DNA of 64,000 bases. Origin: Metridium senile (taxonomy: Eukaryota > Cnidaria > Anthozoa > Actiniaria > Metridiidae). Position numbers and translations under genes: made by a program. The notes below the pieces were generated by a model. The model was not told the origin of the DNA and ran no database searches. It worked only from the letters and a program-made list of their open reading frames with translations. This document shows positions 23,776 to 36,010 of the stretch, piece after piece. The stretch covers positions 7,481,427 through 7,545,426 of the forward strand of contig OX459104.1 in NCBI GenBank assembly GCA_949775045.1, given 5' to 3'. Position 1 is the stretch's first letter; the number at the start of each line of letters is the position of its first letter.

Positions 23776-23963
23776 AACAAATTGCACATGGTTTTGAGTT
23801 GTCTGTCCTCTTATTGACACACTCTTGACGTCATAAAATGTTCAAAACTCAAGTGGAACCACGAGCGTAGCGAGGGGTTTCACTGCAAAGTTTTGAACAT
23901 TTTATGACGTCAAGAGTGTGTCAATAAGAGGACAGACAACGAAAAATCCATGTGCAATTTGTT
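23776..23963. repeat. Long near-perfect hairpin
   Basis: Arms at 23,776-23,849 and 23,888-23,963 pair with one short interrupted patch. The left arm contains TTGTCTGTCCTCTTATTGAC and GACGTCATAAAATG; the right arm contains their complement. The loop is about 38 bases with CCACGAGCGTAGCGAGG. A related CTGTCCTCTTATTGA string lies at 24,648, perhaps the far end of the same element family. Confidence 0.85.
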
Positions 23964-26900
23964 TTTTACAACACAAACCAAAATAAATGTACAAAAGATA
24001 AAATGTAAGTTAACGGACGAAAAATGACGAATTTGTCACGCATGGAACTCAATGGTTTCTCTTAAAGCTACGGCAAATCTCACAATTTACGAAAATGATC
24101 TTTTTTCAGCCGGAAAAAAAGAAATAAGCCTATTTTTATACAAAAATACAGTGTACTGTTTGTAAGTGAAGTTAAAAATGTACAAGAACGTCAAACATGG
24201 CCGATTAGCTGGGTTCAGGTTTCACCCTTTCAAACAAATTGCATAAAAAAGCATAAAAACTGATCATATAGAAGATTACACAATGCTCGATATGTCTAAC
24301 CTTTGTATAACATTCTAAGCTTTTCAAATCAGTCCTGAAAGAATGGTATTGTTCATCCAAAATGTAATTTTGAGCAGCCACGTTTTTGTTGAAAAGACTA
24401 CCGATTTGATTGTAAGTGAAAATTTGTCAAAAAGACTGAAAAAGTCATAACATTAAAACGACAACAACTCTTTGACAGCATAGTTACATTTATTAAAATT
24501 TCCTACTTACAGAAATGTAATTTCCATTGATAATTTATCCATAAACTTGTTTTTAAAATCCTTTTTTGATGAAAAAACTTTGTCGCTGACAAACTTTCCC
24601 TCAATTCTGCTCGAGTGTTGTGTGACATGATGACGTGAGCACAGTGTGTCTGTCCTCTTATTGATCACGGTAAATTAACCAATCAGCGCGCGAGAATTCA
24701 CACAAGTGTTGAAAAATAAATGTTTGAACATATACGTTTATAATTTTAAAACAATTACATTTATAGTAAAGAAATGTTTATGTGTTTAACGTAAATGTCT
24801 AGATCAAGTTTGGTTTAACCAATACACTATAATGCTCTATCAGATGTGTGCACATTTCACACTTTTAAGGGAGCTAGTGAGTGGCAGTGGTTATTTAAGT
24901 AAACTTATATTTAGTTATTATTCTATTTATTTAACTACTGTAAAACATATCATTTTAAAAGGAGTAAAATATTGCAGCGTGGGGCGTGCCTGTAATGTTT
25001 TGTCTTTGTCTGGCTTATAACAATGACTTATACATTCGCTTTGGTTGACCCTTAGCTATAATTGAATACCTACAACTACAAGTTTTAGCCTCTTACTCAG
25101 ACGTCAATAATACTTGAAAGGCAATCGTGTTTACTATACAAGTGATTCTGGGTAGGATTTTGAGCTATGCCATAATTCTTGTGATCCATAATGATCGTTG
25201 ATATCAGTTTTTCTAAAATATCTCCCGTTTTCGATGAGCTTCAGAAAAATGACTATATACGTGTTGAATGTCGCATTCAGGCACGGCTATTCAGATAATG
25301 ATTAGAGTGTTTTATTAAAGCGATTTCGAATAAATAGCACAGACATTCTGTGACCGCGTATTTTGATGCTCGAAACTATAGCAGAACAAAAATATCCTTC
25401 GCGTTCGCAAAATAATGTCAAATAGTCAAATAGTAAAATTAAAAGGACCAGATGAATTTGGTGACTAGTCATGGAAATAGTTTGGTAAAGAATTATGACA
25501 TGGTAAAAGTATGTAGAATATCAAATGTCACAGCCAACTCCCATCCAGACTGAGTTCAACGGAGTAAGTACATAACGTTGCATGCTTGGTGAAAACGTCC
25601 ATAAGAATCAGGTTCTAGCGTTAGATTAGGACCACAAAAGGCTATTACATAATGCAAGCTGACTCGAGTTAAGATATGTTTGATATTTAGATTAAAATAT
25701 GCTAGCTGTGAGTTGTTTTTGAGTAGTAAAGTATGGACTTAAAATGATCTAGATTCTTGAAGTAATGTCGATCGTCGTACATGACAGCACGAAGCGTTTA
25801 AGTATGAACGCCTTTTATTTATTGACTGATGCTTTAATGCGCGCTTTTTGCTGCTTATCAACTCTCTCTAACGCTTCTCATGGATACGCGAAATTTACAA
25901 ATAATATTACAAAGACGAGTATACATGCATTAAAAAGAGGTCACACATTCCAATACGCGACAAAATAGTAAACGTTTGGAGTTGACTAGTACTTTAGCAT
26001 TTAGCTTTTTACAATATAAATCAAAATAGTTAGCATTGCAGGGTTAGTTTTGTTAATCTTGTGGACACTCTTTAGCGTTTTAACCCTTACAAACCATGCT
26101 ATTACTTTTTAGAACTCTTTTTCGGATTTAAATGTTTGAACATATAGTTCTATAGTTTTAAAACAGTGGCATTTATAGTAAAGAAATGTTTATGTGTCTA
26201 ATGTTTATAACTATATCAAGTTTAGCTTAACCAATCTATTGAAATATTCCATCAGATGGGGGCACATTTCAAAATGTTTAGTGATCTATGGAGTGGCAGT
26301 GGTTATTTAAATAAACTTTTATTAATTATTATTCTATTAACTATTGTAAAATCGGGCTTTTTAAAAGCTGTAAAATATTGCAGTGTGATACGTGCCTGTA
26401 ATGATTTGTCTTTGTCTGCCTGATAACATTTATGTTCACTTTCACTATTGTGTATTTTTCCAATGATCGACAATGGATGACCTTTAGAAGTAATTCAATA
26501 TCTACAGCTACTGACTAATTTTAACCTTCTATGCAGACGTCAAATAACGCTCCTTTAATAATTATGATAAAGAAAAGGCAATCTTTTCCCCCCGTATAGA
26601 AAGGATTCAGGGTACGAGCTTGAGCTATGCAATAAGTTGTCGCACTAGAAATAATTTTGGTGGTCACGTGGGCTATTGGAATGCAATAGCTCACTCTGAT
26701 TGGTTAAATACTAGAGCCTTTCTGTAAAATATGTTTTTGTATTTTGTTGAATCAATATATTTTAATATGTTTTAAACAAAACTACATATCTTCTTGATGC
26801 CTCAGCGGAGCGAGCCTGAACGGAGCGAAGCAAGGCAGTGATCCAATTTCAGTAATGAGCAAAAAAATCGAGATTTTCAATTTTACCACAATGCTTCACT

Positions 26901-28001
26901 CGTGTCGTTCAGAACAATGGATTTCTTTGTTTAGCTATTCAATAATACAGCATTCTAGCATTCTTACTCTTCTACCATAATGCCTTACGTGCTTCCAGTA
27001 TATAAGATCGTATCTTGCCAGGTTATTCCTCTCAACTTCGCAACCGAGCAATTAGAATTGCTTAGTATATGATCAGTTATTTTTCTTCGAGTTAAAAGTT
27101 TATTCTTTATGTTTAACATTTCAGCTAAAACGTGAAACCCGACTCGACTCTTCTATTCGTGGAATTTTCATTCACCTGGTAAGTCTAGATCTGTGCTTTG
27201 AAAATACGTTCCCAATGGCAACTTTGTTTCAAAATTGCTTATTATCAGTTGTTTCTTATTTTACAAACTTATATTGGAGATAAAAACTAACTTTGTTGAT
27301 ATCGTTCGACCGGTTTCGTCCGACCATGTTCTTTCGATTCGGGAAGTGTGACATTTGCAAGCTTGCCTTTGGCGTACTTTCCCTACAAAATCCAACATCA
27401 TTGTTTTAGAATTGATTAAGTTATTATCAGTTGTTTTTCTTCGAGTTAAAGGTTTATTCGTTATTTTTAATATGTCAGCTAAAACATTCTTTATTCACCT
27501 AGTCTGTGCTTTCAAAGTCTGTGCTTTGAAAATACCATGTGCTTTCGGGAGGTGTGATATATTTGTAAGCTTACCTTCGGTCAGTAGCCACAATAGTTTT
27601 GTTTTCAATATCTTATGTATTTATGTGTTGGTCTGTGATGAAGAATTATTGTATACATATTACTTGTAAGAATTTATGTGTGATAAGTTTTAAGTTTTCC
27701 TTCTTATACTATACTCCCTGACCAACTAGTGCTTATCTTCAGTAAAAAGTTAACTATGGATAACATCACTCTATTATTATTATTTTTTTGCCCATTTAAA
27801 ATGTAGTATGTAAATTTCTTTTGGTGTATTTCTATTATATGCCTCGTTTGGCGTGTCACCACGCCTCTGTTTCTTGTATTAGAAATCATACCTTGTTTCT
27901 TGGTGTTGCAAACGTTTCGCTGTTTACCATGATTGATAATTTCTATTTCCGTTTTAGGTATCACCTATAAAGATTGCTTAGAGGTAAGATTTCTTTTCAC
28001 A

Positions 28002-28530
28002 ATGACTTGTTACAATGAAAAGTTAGTATCGTTGTTTGTTCCTGTAAATGGAGACAACCAGGATTTTATGTGCTCTTTAGTAGATTTACCAAAGATTTCT
28101 GTACATCAAAGTAGATCAACAAAACCACTAGATTCACCAAATGAACTCTTTCGCATCGAGGGTGATGGAAATTGTTTGTTCAGGTCTTTGTCATATGCAA
28201 TAACTGGTAGACAGTTTTATCACGGTATCATGAGGCAAAAAAATAATAGAGCACATGAGAAATATGTTAATACCACATCTGAGTATTTCTTAAGACAACT
28301 ATTTGCATCGCACGAAAATATCCAATCCTAAAACATGGGGTACCGATGTTGTACTTTATACCGGCATCTTCATTGCTGGAGACAGATGTTTTTGTTTAGA
28401 CGAAAGTTGGTACTGTTTATAGGTGGATTAAGTTTTCAAAGTCTATGCTTTGTCGATCTTTTTCCAGAAATAAATGTGCAATTTATCATACTAGTCGAGT
28501 ACATTATGATGTTGTAATTGATGTTTATTC
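28002..28530 (+). pseudogene. OTU-type cysteine protease relic
   Basis: From ATG at 28,002 a 109-codon frame carries the OTU catalytic motif GDGNCLFRSLSYAITG (Asp and Cys of the triad). After a stop at 28,329-28,331 the same family text continues in other frames: WGTDVVLY from 28,336, ASSLLETDVFV from 28,364, a TAG near 28,400, then AIYH and the catalytic-His motif HYDVV near 28,500. I recall almost the same layout in OTU proteins that are multi-copy in cnidarians, often with transposons. Two frameshifts and stops mean it is dead unless assembly errors caused them. An acceptor-like TTTTAG lies at 27,952-27,957, upstream of the ATG. Confidence 0.8.
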
Positions 28531-28961
28531 AGATATTTCTGTTAATAAGTCTGCTCATAATATTACACCATACATACTGTAAACATTTTTAGACATTTCT
28601 GAGGTTACAGTTAATTCGGCCATGAAAAGTTCCAAAAGAAAACTCTTTCAAACTGAATGCAACTGAGAAGAAACAAAAGTATCTGCATAGAGATAACAAG
28701 GAGACTTTTGAAACTGAATTGCAAAATTCTACTGAACCATATAATAAGCAATCTGACCAACTAGACAATTCTCTCAACAACACAAAGTATTTCAAAAAGC
28801 AAAATGATATTGATCCGATTATACGTATACAGACAACAACAGTCAGCAGTGCATCAACAATTTTTTGAATGGATGTTTTAAACCAAACTACATATCTTAT
28901 TTAATTTGTATTGAATGAAAATCTTGTTCAAAAATCGGATAAAGCTATTTTCAGCCCTCGA

Positions 28962-29160
28962 CCCAGTTTCAGTACAAAACTAACAAAAATACAAATACTC
29001 TGTAAGAACAGAGTAAATCTATATTAAAATTATAACAAATTGTACTGTGATCAAGATTAGTGTCTTTTTATTGGTGTTGTTTTTAGTCGGTGACATAATT
29101 AAAAACACGTAGTAATATAGATGGTGTTTAAATATTAACAAACACTTGGATGATTATTAT
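28962..29160 (+). repeat. Dispersed repeat, second copy
   Basis: This is a direct copy of 21,331-21,530 with moderate divergence and without the ATT microsatellite that follows the first copy. Confidence 0.75.
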
Positions 29161-30003
29161 TTATAAGTAATGTCTAATAAACGAGCAGGAGTGTTTTATC
29201 AGCGAGCTTATTGAACGACTTCAAAAACTCTAACCTATATTTTGTGTTTTTGTAAAAAATAATCAAGGATTTAAAGGTTTGAAAAATCAAGGTTTGAAAG
29301 TTTGTTAGAGAAAATTCAGGTTAAAGTTTATGTAAATTAGGCTGAATGTATATCTTCAGTTAAAACACTCGTAACGCTTACGATTTTATTTGAAAATTTA
29401 TTACTTTATTACTAAAGCATTATTACTTTATCGAATATCTTTATAGTTTTATAGTCTGCGCCACATCCAGACTTTTTCTTCGTTAAGAATCAAAAAGTCG
29501 GGATGTGCACAGGTAACAGTTTTACACATCTATGAAACGAAATGTAACAGTGGGGTTGGGCCATTTCCTGAAATTTATCAAGATTTATTTCGCTTTATTT
29601 GCATTGAGTTCTATTTTGTTTTCTTCCATCATAGATTTCCAAATGACATTCTGTATAAGGCTCTGTACAGTACCAACTGGTCTTGCATGTCTTCGTTAAG
29701 ATGTTGTCAGCTTATTGTCATTCTTTCCTAGAATGCCTTTCTGGATAACGCCATTATATGAAGATTGAAGAATGTAGGACATATAACTCCATGTAGAGGT
29801 ACACTTGTAATATATCTTGGCCTGATCTAGACTTGTCTATTATAGCTTATAATAGCAAGTTGATAGAAACCAATAGGAAGTATAAGAAGCAATTTCATTT
29901 CAGTTTACGTGAGGGGGAGGGGAGAACTTTTTATGAAATTAATCATTATGGTTTAATTGCTTCCTCCATAGGAATACAAATATTAAGTTTACTCAATATC
30001 AAG

Positions 30004-33000
30004 ATGGAGTCAAACGATCGTTTCCAAAATCTAAACGATGATGGTGTCAATGTTGTTTTGCATGATGGTCTTACTCCTTTAATGGACGCTATACTCGATG
30101 GTGACAATGAACGTTCCATGAGACTAATTGCTAGTGGTGCGGATATCAACATATCTAATTATCACGAAAAGACTTATTTAATGTTTGCAGCCGAACATAA
30201 CAATGAAGAAATCGCAAAACTGTTGATAGAAAAGGGTGCAGAAATCAATGTATCTCATAAATTTGGCCAGACTGCTTTAATGTTTGCAGCCAAACATAAC
30301 AACGAAGAAATCGCAAAACTGTTGATAGAAAAGGGAGCAGAAATTAATGTATCTGATGAAGATGGATTGACTGCTTTAATGTTAGCAACCAAACACAACA
30401 ACGAAGAAATCGCAAAACTGTTGATAGAAAAGGGTGCAGAAATCAATGTATCTCATAAGCTTCGCCAGACTACATTAATGTTTGCAGCCAAACAAACCAA
30501 CCAAGAGATCGCAAGACTGTTGATAGAAAAGGGTGCAGAAATCAATATATCTGATAAATATGGCCAGACTGCATTGATGTTTGCAGCCAAACAAACCAAC
30601 CAAGAGATCGCAAGACTGTTGATAGAAAAGGGTGCAGAAATCAATATATCGGATAAATATGGCCAGACTGCATTAATGTTTGCAGCCAAACAAACCAACC
30701 AAGAGATCGCAAGACTGTTGATAGAAAAGGGTGCACAAATCAATGTATCTGATATTTATGACGAGACTGCTTTAATGTTTGCAGCCAAACAAACCAACCA
30801 AGAGATCGCAAAACTGTTGATAGAAAAGGGTGCAGAAATCAATGTATCTGATAAATATGGCCAGACTGCATTACTCTTTGCAGCCAAACAAACCAACCAA
30901 GAGATCGCAAAACTGTTGATAGAAAAGGGTGCAGAAATCAATATATCTGATAATGATGGCCAGACTGCATTAATGTTTGCAGCCAAACATAACAACGAAG
31001 AGATCGCAAAACTGTTGATAGAAAAGGGTGCAGAAATCAATGTATCTGATATTTATGACGAGACTGCTTTAATGTTTGCGGCCAAACACAACGACCCAGA
31101 GATCGCAAAACTGTTGATAAGAAAGGGTGCAGAAATCAATGTATCTGATATATATGGCCAGACTGCATTACTATCTGCAGCCAAACATAACAACGAAGAG
31201 ATCGCAAAGCTGTTGATAGAAAAGGGTGCAGAAATCAGTGTTTCTGATAATTATGGTCACACTGCATTACTCTATGCAGCCGAACATAACTACTTAGAGA
31301 TCGCAAAACTGTTGATAGAAAAGGATGCAGAAACCAATGCATCTGATGAATATGGCCAGACTGCATTAATCTTTGCAGCCAAACAAACCAACCAAGAGAT
31401 TGCAAAACTGTTGATAGAAAAGGGTGCAGAACTCAGTGTATCTGATACTTTTGGTCACACTGCATTACTATATGCAGCCAAACATAACAACGAAGAGATC
31501 ACAAGACTGTTGATAGAAAAGGGTGCAGAAATCAGTGTTTCTGATAATTATGGTCACACTGCATTACTCTATGCAGCCGAACATAACTACTTAGAGATCG
31601 CAAAACTGTTGATAGAAAAGGATGCAGAAACCAATGCATCTGATGAATATGGCCAGACTGCATTACTCTTTGCAGCCAAACAAACCAACCAAGAAATCGC
31701 TAAACTGTTGATAGAAAAGGGTGCAGAAACCAATGTATCTGATATTTATGACCAGACTGCTTTAATGTTTGCAGCCAAACACAACAACCAAGAGATCGCA
31801 AAACTGTTGATAGAAAAGGGTGCAGCAATCAATGTATCTGATATTTATGGCCAGACTGCTTTAATGTTTGCAGCCGAATACAACAACGAAAAGATCGCAA
31901 AAATGTTGATAAAAAAGGGTGCAGAAATCAATGTATCTGATATATATGGCCAGACTGCATTACTCTTTGCAGCCAAACAAACCAACCAAGAGATCGCAAA
32001 ACAGTTGATAGAAAAGGGTGCAGAAATCAATGTATCTGATACTTCTGGCCAGACTGCTTTGATGATTGCAGCCGAACACCACAACGAAGAGATCGCAAGA
32101 CTGTTGATAGAAAAGGGAGCTGCTCTCGGTGCATCTGATGAAGAAGAAAAAACTGCTTTGTTCTATGCAATTGAAGAAGACAAGGAAAATAATAATGAAC
32201 AAACGCCGGTATTTTATGCTGTCAGATATAGTAGTTCTTCTATGGTATGCTTTTTAATCGATGCTGGCGCTAATGTCCATGCGCGAGACATCAACCAAGA
32301 AACTGCTCTGTTCAATGCTGTCAGAGAAAACATTGGTTTGATCGAAACTATAGTTGATCATGGTAAAGCTAATGTAAATACAAGAAACGCTTTTGGCAGA
32401 ACGCCATTGTTTTATGCAGTTACTTCCAAATTCGCATTACAATCTGTTCCTCTACTTCTTGGTAAAGGGGCAAAAATAAATGATACAGATAGCTGTGATT
32501 TCAGCGTGCTGTCATTCTATATAGAACATCAATGTAATAACTATGTATTTAATAATCATATGGAAATACTTGATATATTCACAGACAATGGGATACAGGG
32601 GGACAAAGTATTCACTTCTACAATCAACATAATGTACAGTAAATTTCCATGTTTGGTCAACAGCAAATCACAGCAAACACAATTTGTATCAAAAGCAGTC
32701 ACAATCGCGAAAAGCTATGCCCATAATGATGAGCAAAGGAGATTGATTAAGACATTGGAAAAGCATCTTACCGATGAATCTATAGCCGATAAGCTTCAAG
32801 AATGGCTTGATGTCTTGAATCTGCTCAAAGCAAACCCCAACAGTGTTGATACAGACGGGAACACTGCACTTCATTATACGGTTCAGCTTCCTTTCTCTGG
32901 AATTTCAGAAGAGTCAACAATGAAAATCGTGTTACAGCTAGAAAACCACGGAGCGAGATTCGACATTGAAAATCACCAAGGTCAAACACCACTTATGTTT

Positions 33001-35483
33001 TGCCTGTCTTCTTGGGATCGTGATAACAACGACTGGCTTGAACTCCACATAGTTAAGGCAATTGGTAGACATATCCTGAAATGTGCCCCACCTATCCGTC
33101 AGGTCACAACAAGAAATGGAAAGTCCGTGTTTCATTTGTTGATGAGCCTCTTCCAAACAGTGCTTAGTATAGATGATATACAAAGGCGAGAGAGAGTTCT
33201 AAACGAAATGGTTGAGATTTTGAAACTATTCTGCCCACCAGACATTCTTAAAGGAGTAACGGTCAACAAGGCAGATGACGATTTGAAATCACCTCTTCAT
33301 CTTTGGGCTTCGCTTTCTCTTGCATCCAATGATGATTATGTCAACAGCATATCAGGGGAATTAACTTTTGAAAAACTCATGAAAACAATTTTCAACATTC
33401 TTCTTGATTGTGGGGTGATGCTCAACGCAAGAGACAGCAAAGACCAAACACCTCTTCACTACTGCAGAACGTGGTGTGCCGTTAAGTGTTTAGTAGAAGC
33501 TGGCGCCAAGCGAAATGATGACGAATCGAGGGGAAGAACTCCTCTCTTAGCTGCTGCACACAGAAGTGTCTTCATGAGCAATCAAGGACATTTCTTTCCT
33601 GATGTAACAGACGACCCTAAATCGTTTTTCACAAGATGTGTTGAGATCAATCTTGATCTGTGGGCTTGTGATAATGAAGGCAAATCTGTTCTAAGCTTGC
33701 TGTTGGCATCAGAAGCCTTTGTACTTGCTGAAGCCTTAGTCGAGGTTGCTTGCGAATTCAATCCATCAGTTTTGGAGCAGCTTCTCTCGGTTATTTGTCA
33801 AGATAAGTCAACAAACACCTTCTGGAAGAGTCTGTTGGTTGGAAAGATTTTAAAGTGCGCAGTTAGACCACTGAAGAATCTCAATCCTCTACTTCGAAGT
33901 TGCTGTCTTAATATCCAGAAGAAGGAAAAGGAAGATGACGATGAGCCACCAACGAAAAAGATGAGAAATGATGACTCAAGTGGATGTAGAGAAGACATGT
34001 CAGACCCGTTACTTCCAACTGTCCATTTAGATATTGCCAGACAACTGCTGTTACATGGAGCCGATGGTGAATCTTGCACAGATTTGTGTGCAGACTTTCC
34101 TCAACTTCATACATTTCTAACCGAGGAAATTGATTCGTCTCAAATCCCAGTGAGCATTCCGTGGACATCTTACTCTACGAAGCACAAAGCCAAACTTGGA
34201 AATGTTGCACGACGACAGAAGTTTGAAAAAATCGGTACCTACTGGTTTCATCAAGATGCCATTGGTAAGGGATCATTTGGTGATGTGTTTGCTGGAATCA
34301 GCGAAAAAGACGGAAGGGAGTTTGCCATCAAGAAAACTTTAAAGTCACGTATGGTACGACCAGAAGACAAGCGGGAAATCAAGAATCTCACAGCTCTGGC
34401 AGACTGTCCGCAAGTCGTTAACTACATCTATTTTGATGATAGCGAAAAGCACTTTGCGTACATTGTTTTAGAACTGATGGAAGGACATCTAGATGAATAT
34501 TTTGCTAGCAGTTTAGTTCACCCACGTCATGAAAGTTCTTTACTTTGCAAAGATGTGGTCATGGGGCTGAAGTATTTGCACGATCGTAAACCAAATCCTA
34601 TCCTTCATCGTGATCTCAAACCAGGCAACATTCTTTACAAGGTTGATGATCATTCCAAGATTTGTCTGAAGATCGCCGACTTTGGCCTAAGCAGCCCTCT
34701 GAATACTACTACTGGGACTACTGTCCTTGGAACTAACGTTGGTACACGATGTTGGATAGCACCTGAGGTGATCAATTCAGATACATATCAGCACTCGATG
34801 GCATCTGACAACTATTCTTGTGGACTTCTGCTCCACTATATTTTGTCATTGCAAAAGCATCCATTTAGCCCTGCTGATTGTTCCAATAAAACAAGAGAAA
34901 TCATTGATCTTGAAACTCAAAATAATATGCTGAACAACAAAATGGAAGGTTGGAATGATAAACTTTCTCCAGAGGCCACACACCTCATTAAAGGTCTCTT
35001 GTCAAGCAATGTAGATGAGCGACCGTCTGCTGCGGATTCATTGTCTCATCCCTTTTTTGGACCAAGAAGAAAAAGATGGCACTTCTAACTGCTGTTGGAA
35101 ACCAACCAGATTTCGCACGTCCACTTAGAGCCTATGGTCCTTTGGATGAAGTTGAATCGGAATTAGAGGAGAAAGTCTCAATAATAGTACAACATCCCAC
35201 ATGGATTGATGCTAGCTACTCGTACATGCTTAGCTTACACGCCGAAATGTCAAAGCACAGAAAGTACAACACAGGGTCGGTGGTAGAGTTAATTCGCTTT
35301 ATTAGGAACGCCAGAGCTCACGCATCTGATGCTGGTAAACCAAGTCATGTCAGAAAACAAATATTTGATGATGCTGTATTCCTGGTCGAGTTCCCTCACC
35401 TTATCATAGAAGTCTTTAAGTTCGTCACCAAACACGGATGGGATACAAGAGAAGAAATCAAGGAAGCAATGTCAAGTGAATAG
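30004..35483 (+). CDS. RNase L/IRE1-like protein: ankyrin repeats, kinase and KEN RNase (copy B, one frameshift)
   Basis: A single long exon starts at the ATG at 30,004 (AAGATGG context); the frame is open further upstream but without ATG. Residues 52-711 are twenty 33-aa ankyrin repeats of almost one sequence (GQTALMFAAK, EIAKLLIEKGAEINVS). More divergent ankyrins run to about 1,250, then a lysine-rich linker (PPTKKMR). The kinase has glycine loop IGKGSFGDV (1420), AIKK with K1443, HRDLKPGN with D1537, and ADFG with D1559. A KEN RNase domain follows, with RNARAH holding the Arg, Asn and His used by IRE1/RNase L. The kinase frame runs to a stop at 35,086-35,088, but KEN is in another frame: a T6 run at 35,053-35,058 needs one more T to give the family's HPFFW and join them. 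Expected role: ligand-activated cytosolic RNA cleavage in stress or antiviral defence, by homology to RNase L, whose kinase is degenerate; this one keeps catalytic residues. Stop TAG at 35,481. Confidence 0.88.
30157..32136 (+). repeat. Twenty 99-bp tandem units encoding ankyrin repeats
   Basis: Exactly 20 units of 99 bp with no indel and high base identity. Units 11-13 and 14-16 match closely, a three-unit block duplicated within the array. All keep the frame. Minus-strand frames across it are mirror artefacts. Confidence 0.95.
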
Positions 35484-35489
35484 ATGAAT

Positions 35490-35919
35490 GTAAGTTGTGT
35501 TTACACTCATTTTATTCAATTATCCATTCATCCATCCATTTGTTCATTCCTTTATTTATACGTCATTTATTCTTGATTAGGTAATTGTTAGTTTTAGTGA
35601 TTCATTGCTTTATCCATTCATTCATTTTTTTCTAATGATTTAGCGAATCACTCACTCATTCATTCATTTGTCCATTTATACATCTATTTATTCCTTAGGA
35701 GGGCCACAAGTTCATCAATGTAGTTTTTATGTATTCACCCATTCATTCATTCATTCATTCGTACATTTAACCTTTCGTTTCTTCATTAACTCATTCATCC
35801 ATTCACCCTACCATTCATTTATTCATTAATGTCTTCATTCATTCTTGTATTCTCCAACTCTCTTATCCATTGTGTCTGTATTCCTTGATGTATTCATTCA
35901 GTGTTATTTGTATGTATAG
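35490..35919 (+). repeat. 3' intron of copy B, ATTC-type simple repeat
   Basis: GTAAGT donor six bases past the stop codon and a TATAG acceptor. The interior is degenerate ATTC/CATT repeat, homologous to the copy A and C introns. Confidence 0.6.
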
Positions 35920-36010
35920 GAAGACACAATACCTGGATGGGATGCTTATTCTCCTGGTTGGTACTACAGTCCATCAACAATTCAGAGAAACATAAATAGA
36001 ATGTGATAAG
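35920..36010 (+). other. Terminal exon of the RNase L-like gene, copy B
   Basis: It matches 4606 and 38,862. The AATAAA present in the other two copies is changed here (ATAAATAGA), so poly(A) addition must use another site. Confidence 0.45.

Larger units (their letters stand above)
21645..27990. other. Gene-poor repeat-rich stretch
   Basis: I find no gene here. It holds copies of a dispersed repeat beginning ATGGTAAAAGTATGTAG (21,722 and 25,500; others at 49,134 and 50,044), two MITE copies, a long hairpin at 23,776-23,963 and a direct repeat of about 110 bp (27,073 and 27,425, shared text TTTTTCTTCGAGTTAAA). Small open frames are short and unconvincing. Confidence 0.6.

Noticed and set aside
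27933..28001. Upstream extension of the OTU frame as coding
   Set aside because: The frame is open, but an acceptor-like TTTTAG interrupts it at 27,952-27,957 and there is no family similarity before the ATG at 28,002.
30255..31040. Minus-strand frames with repeated SAPFSINSFAIS
   Set aside because: Mirror image of the 99-bp ankyrin units; periodicity comes from the plus-strand gene.
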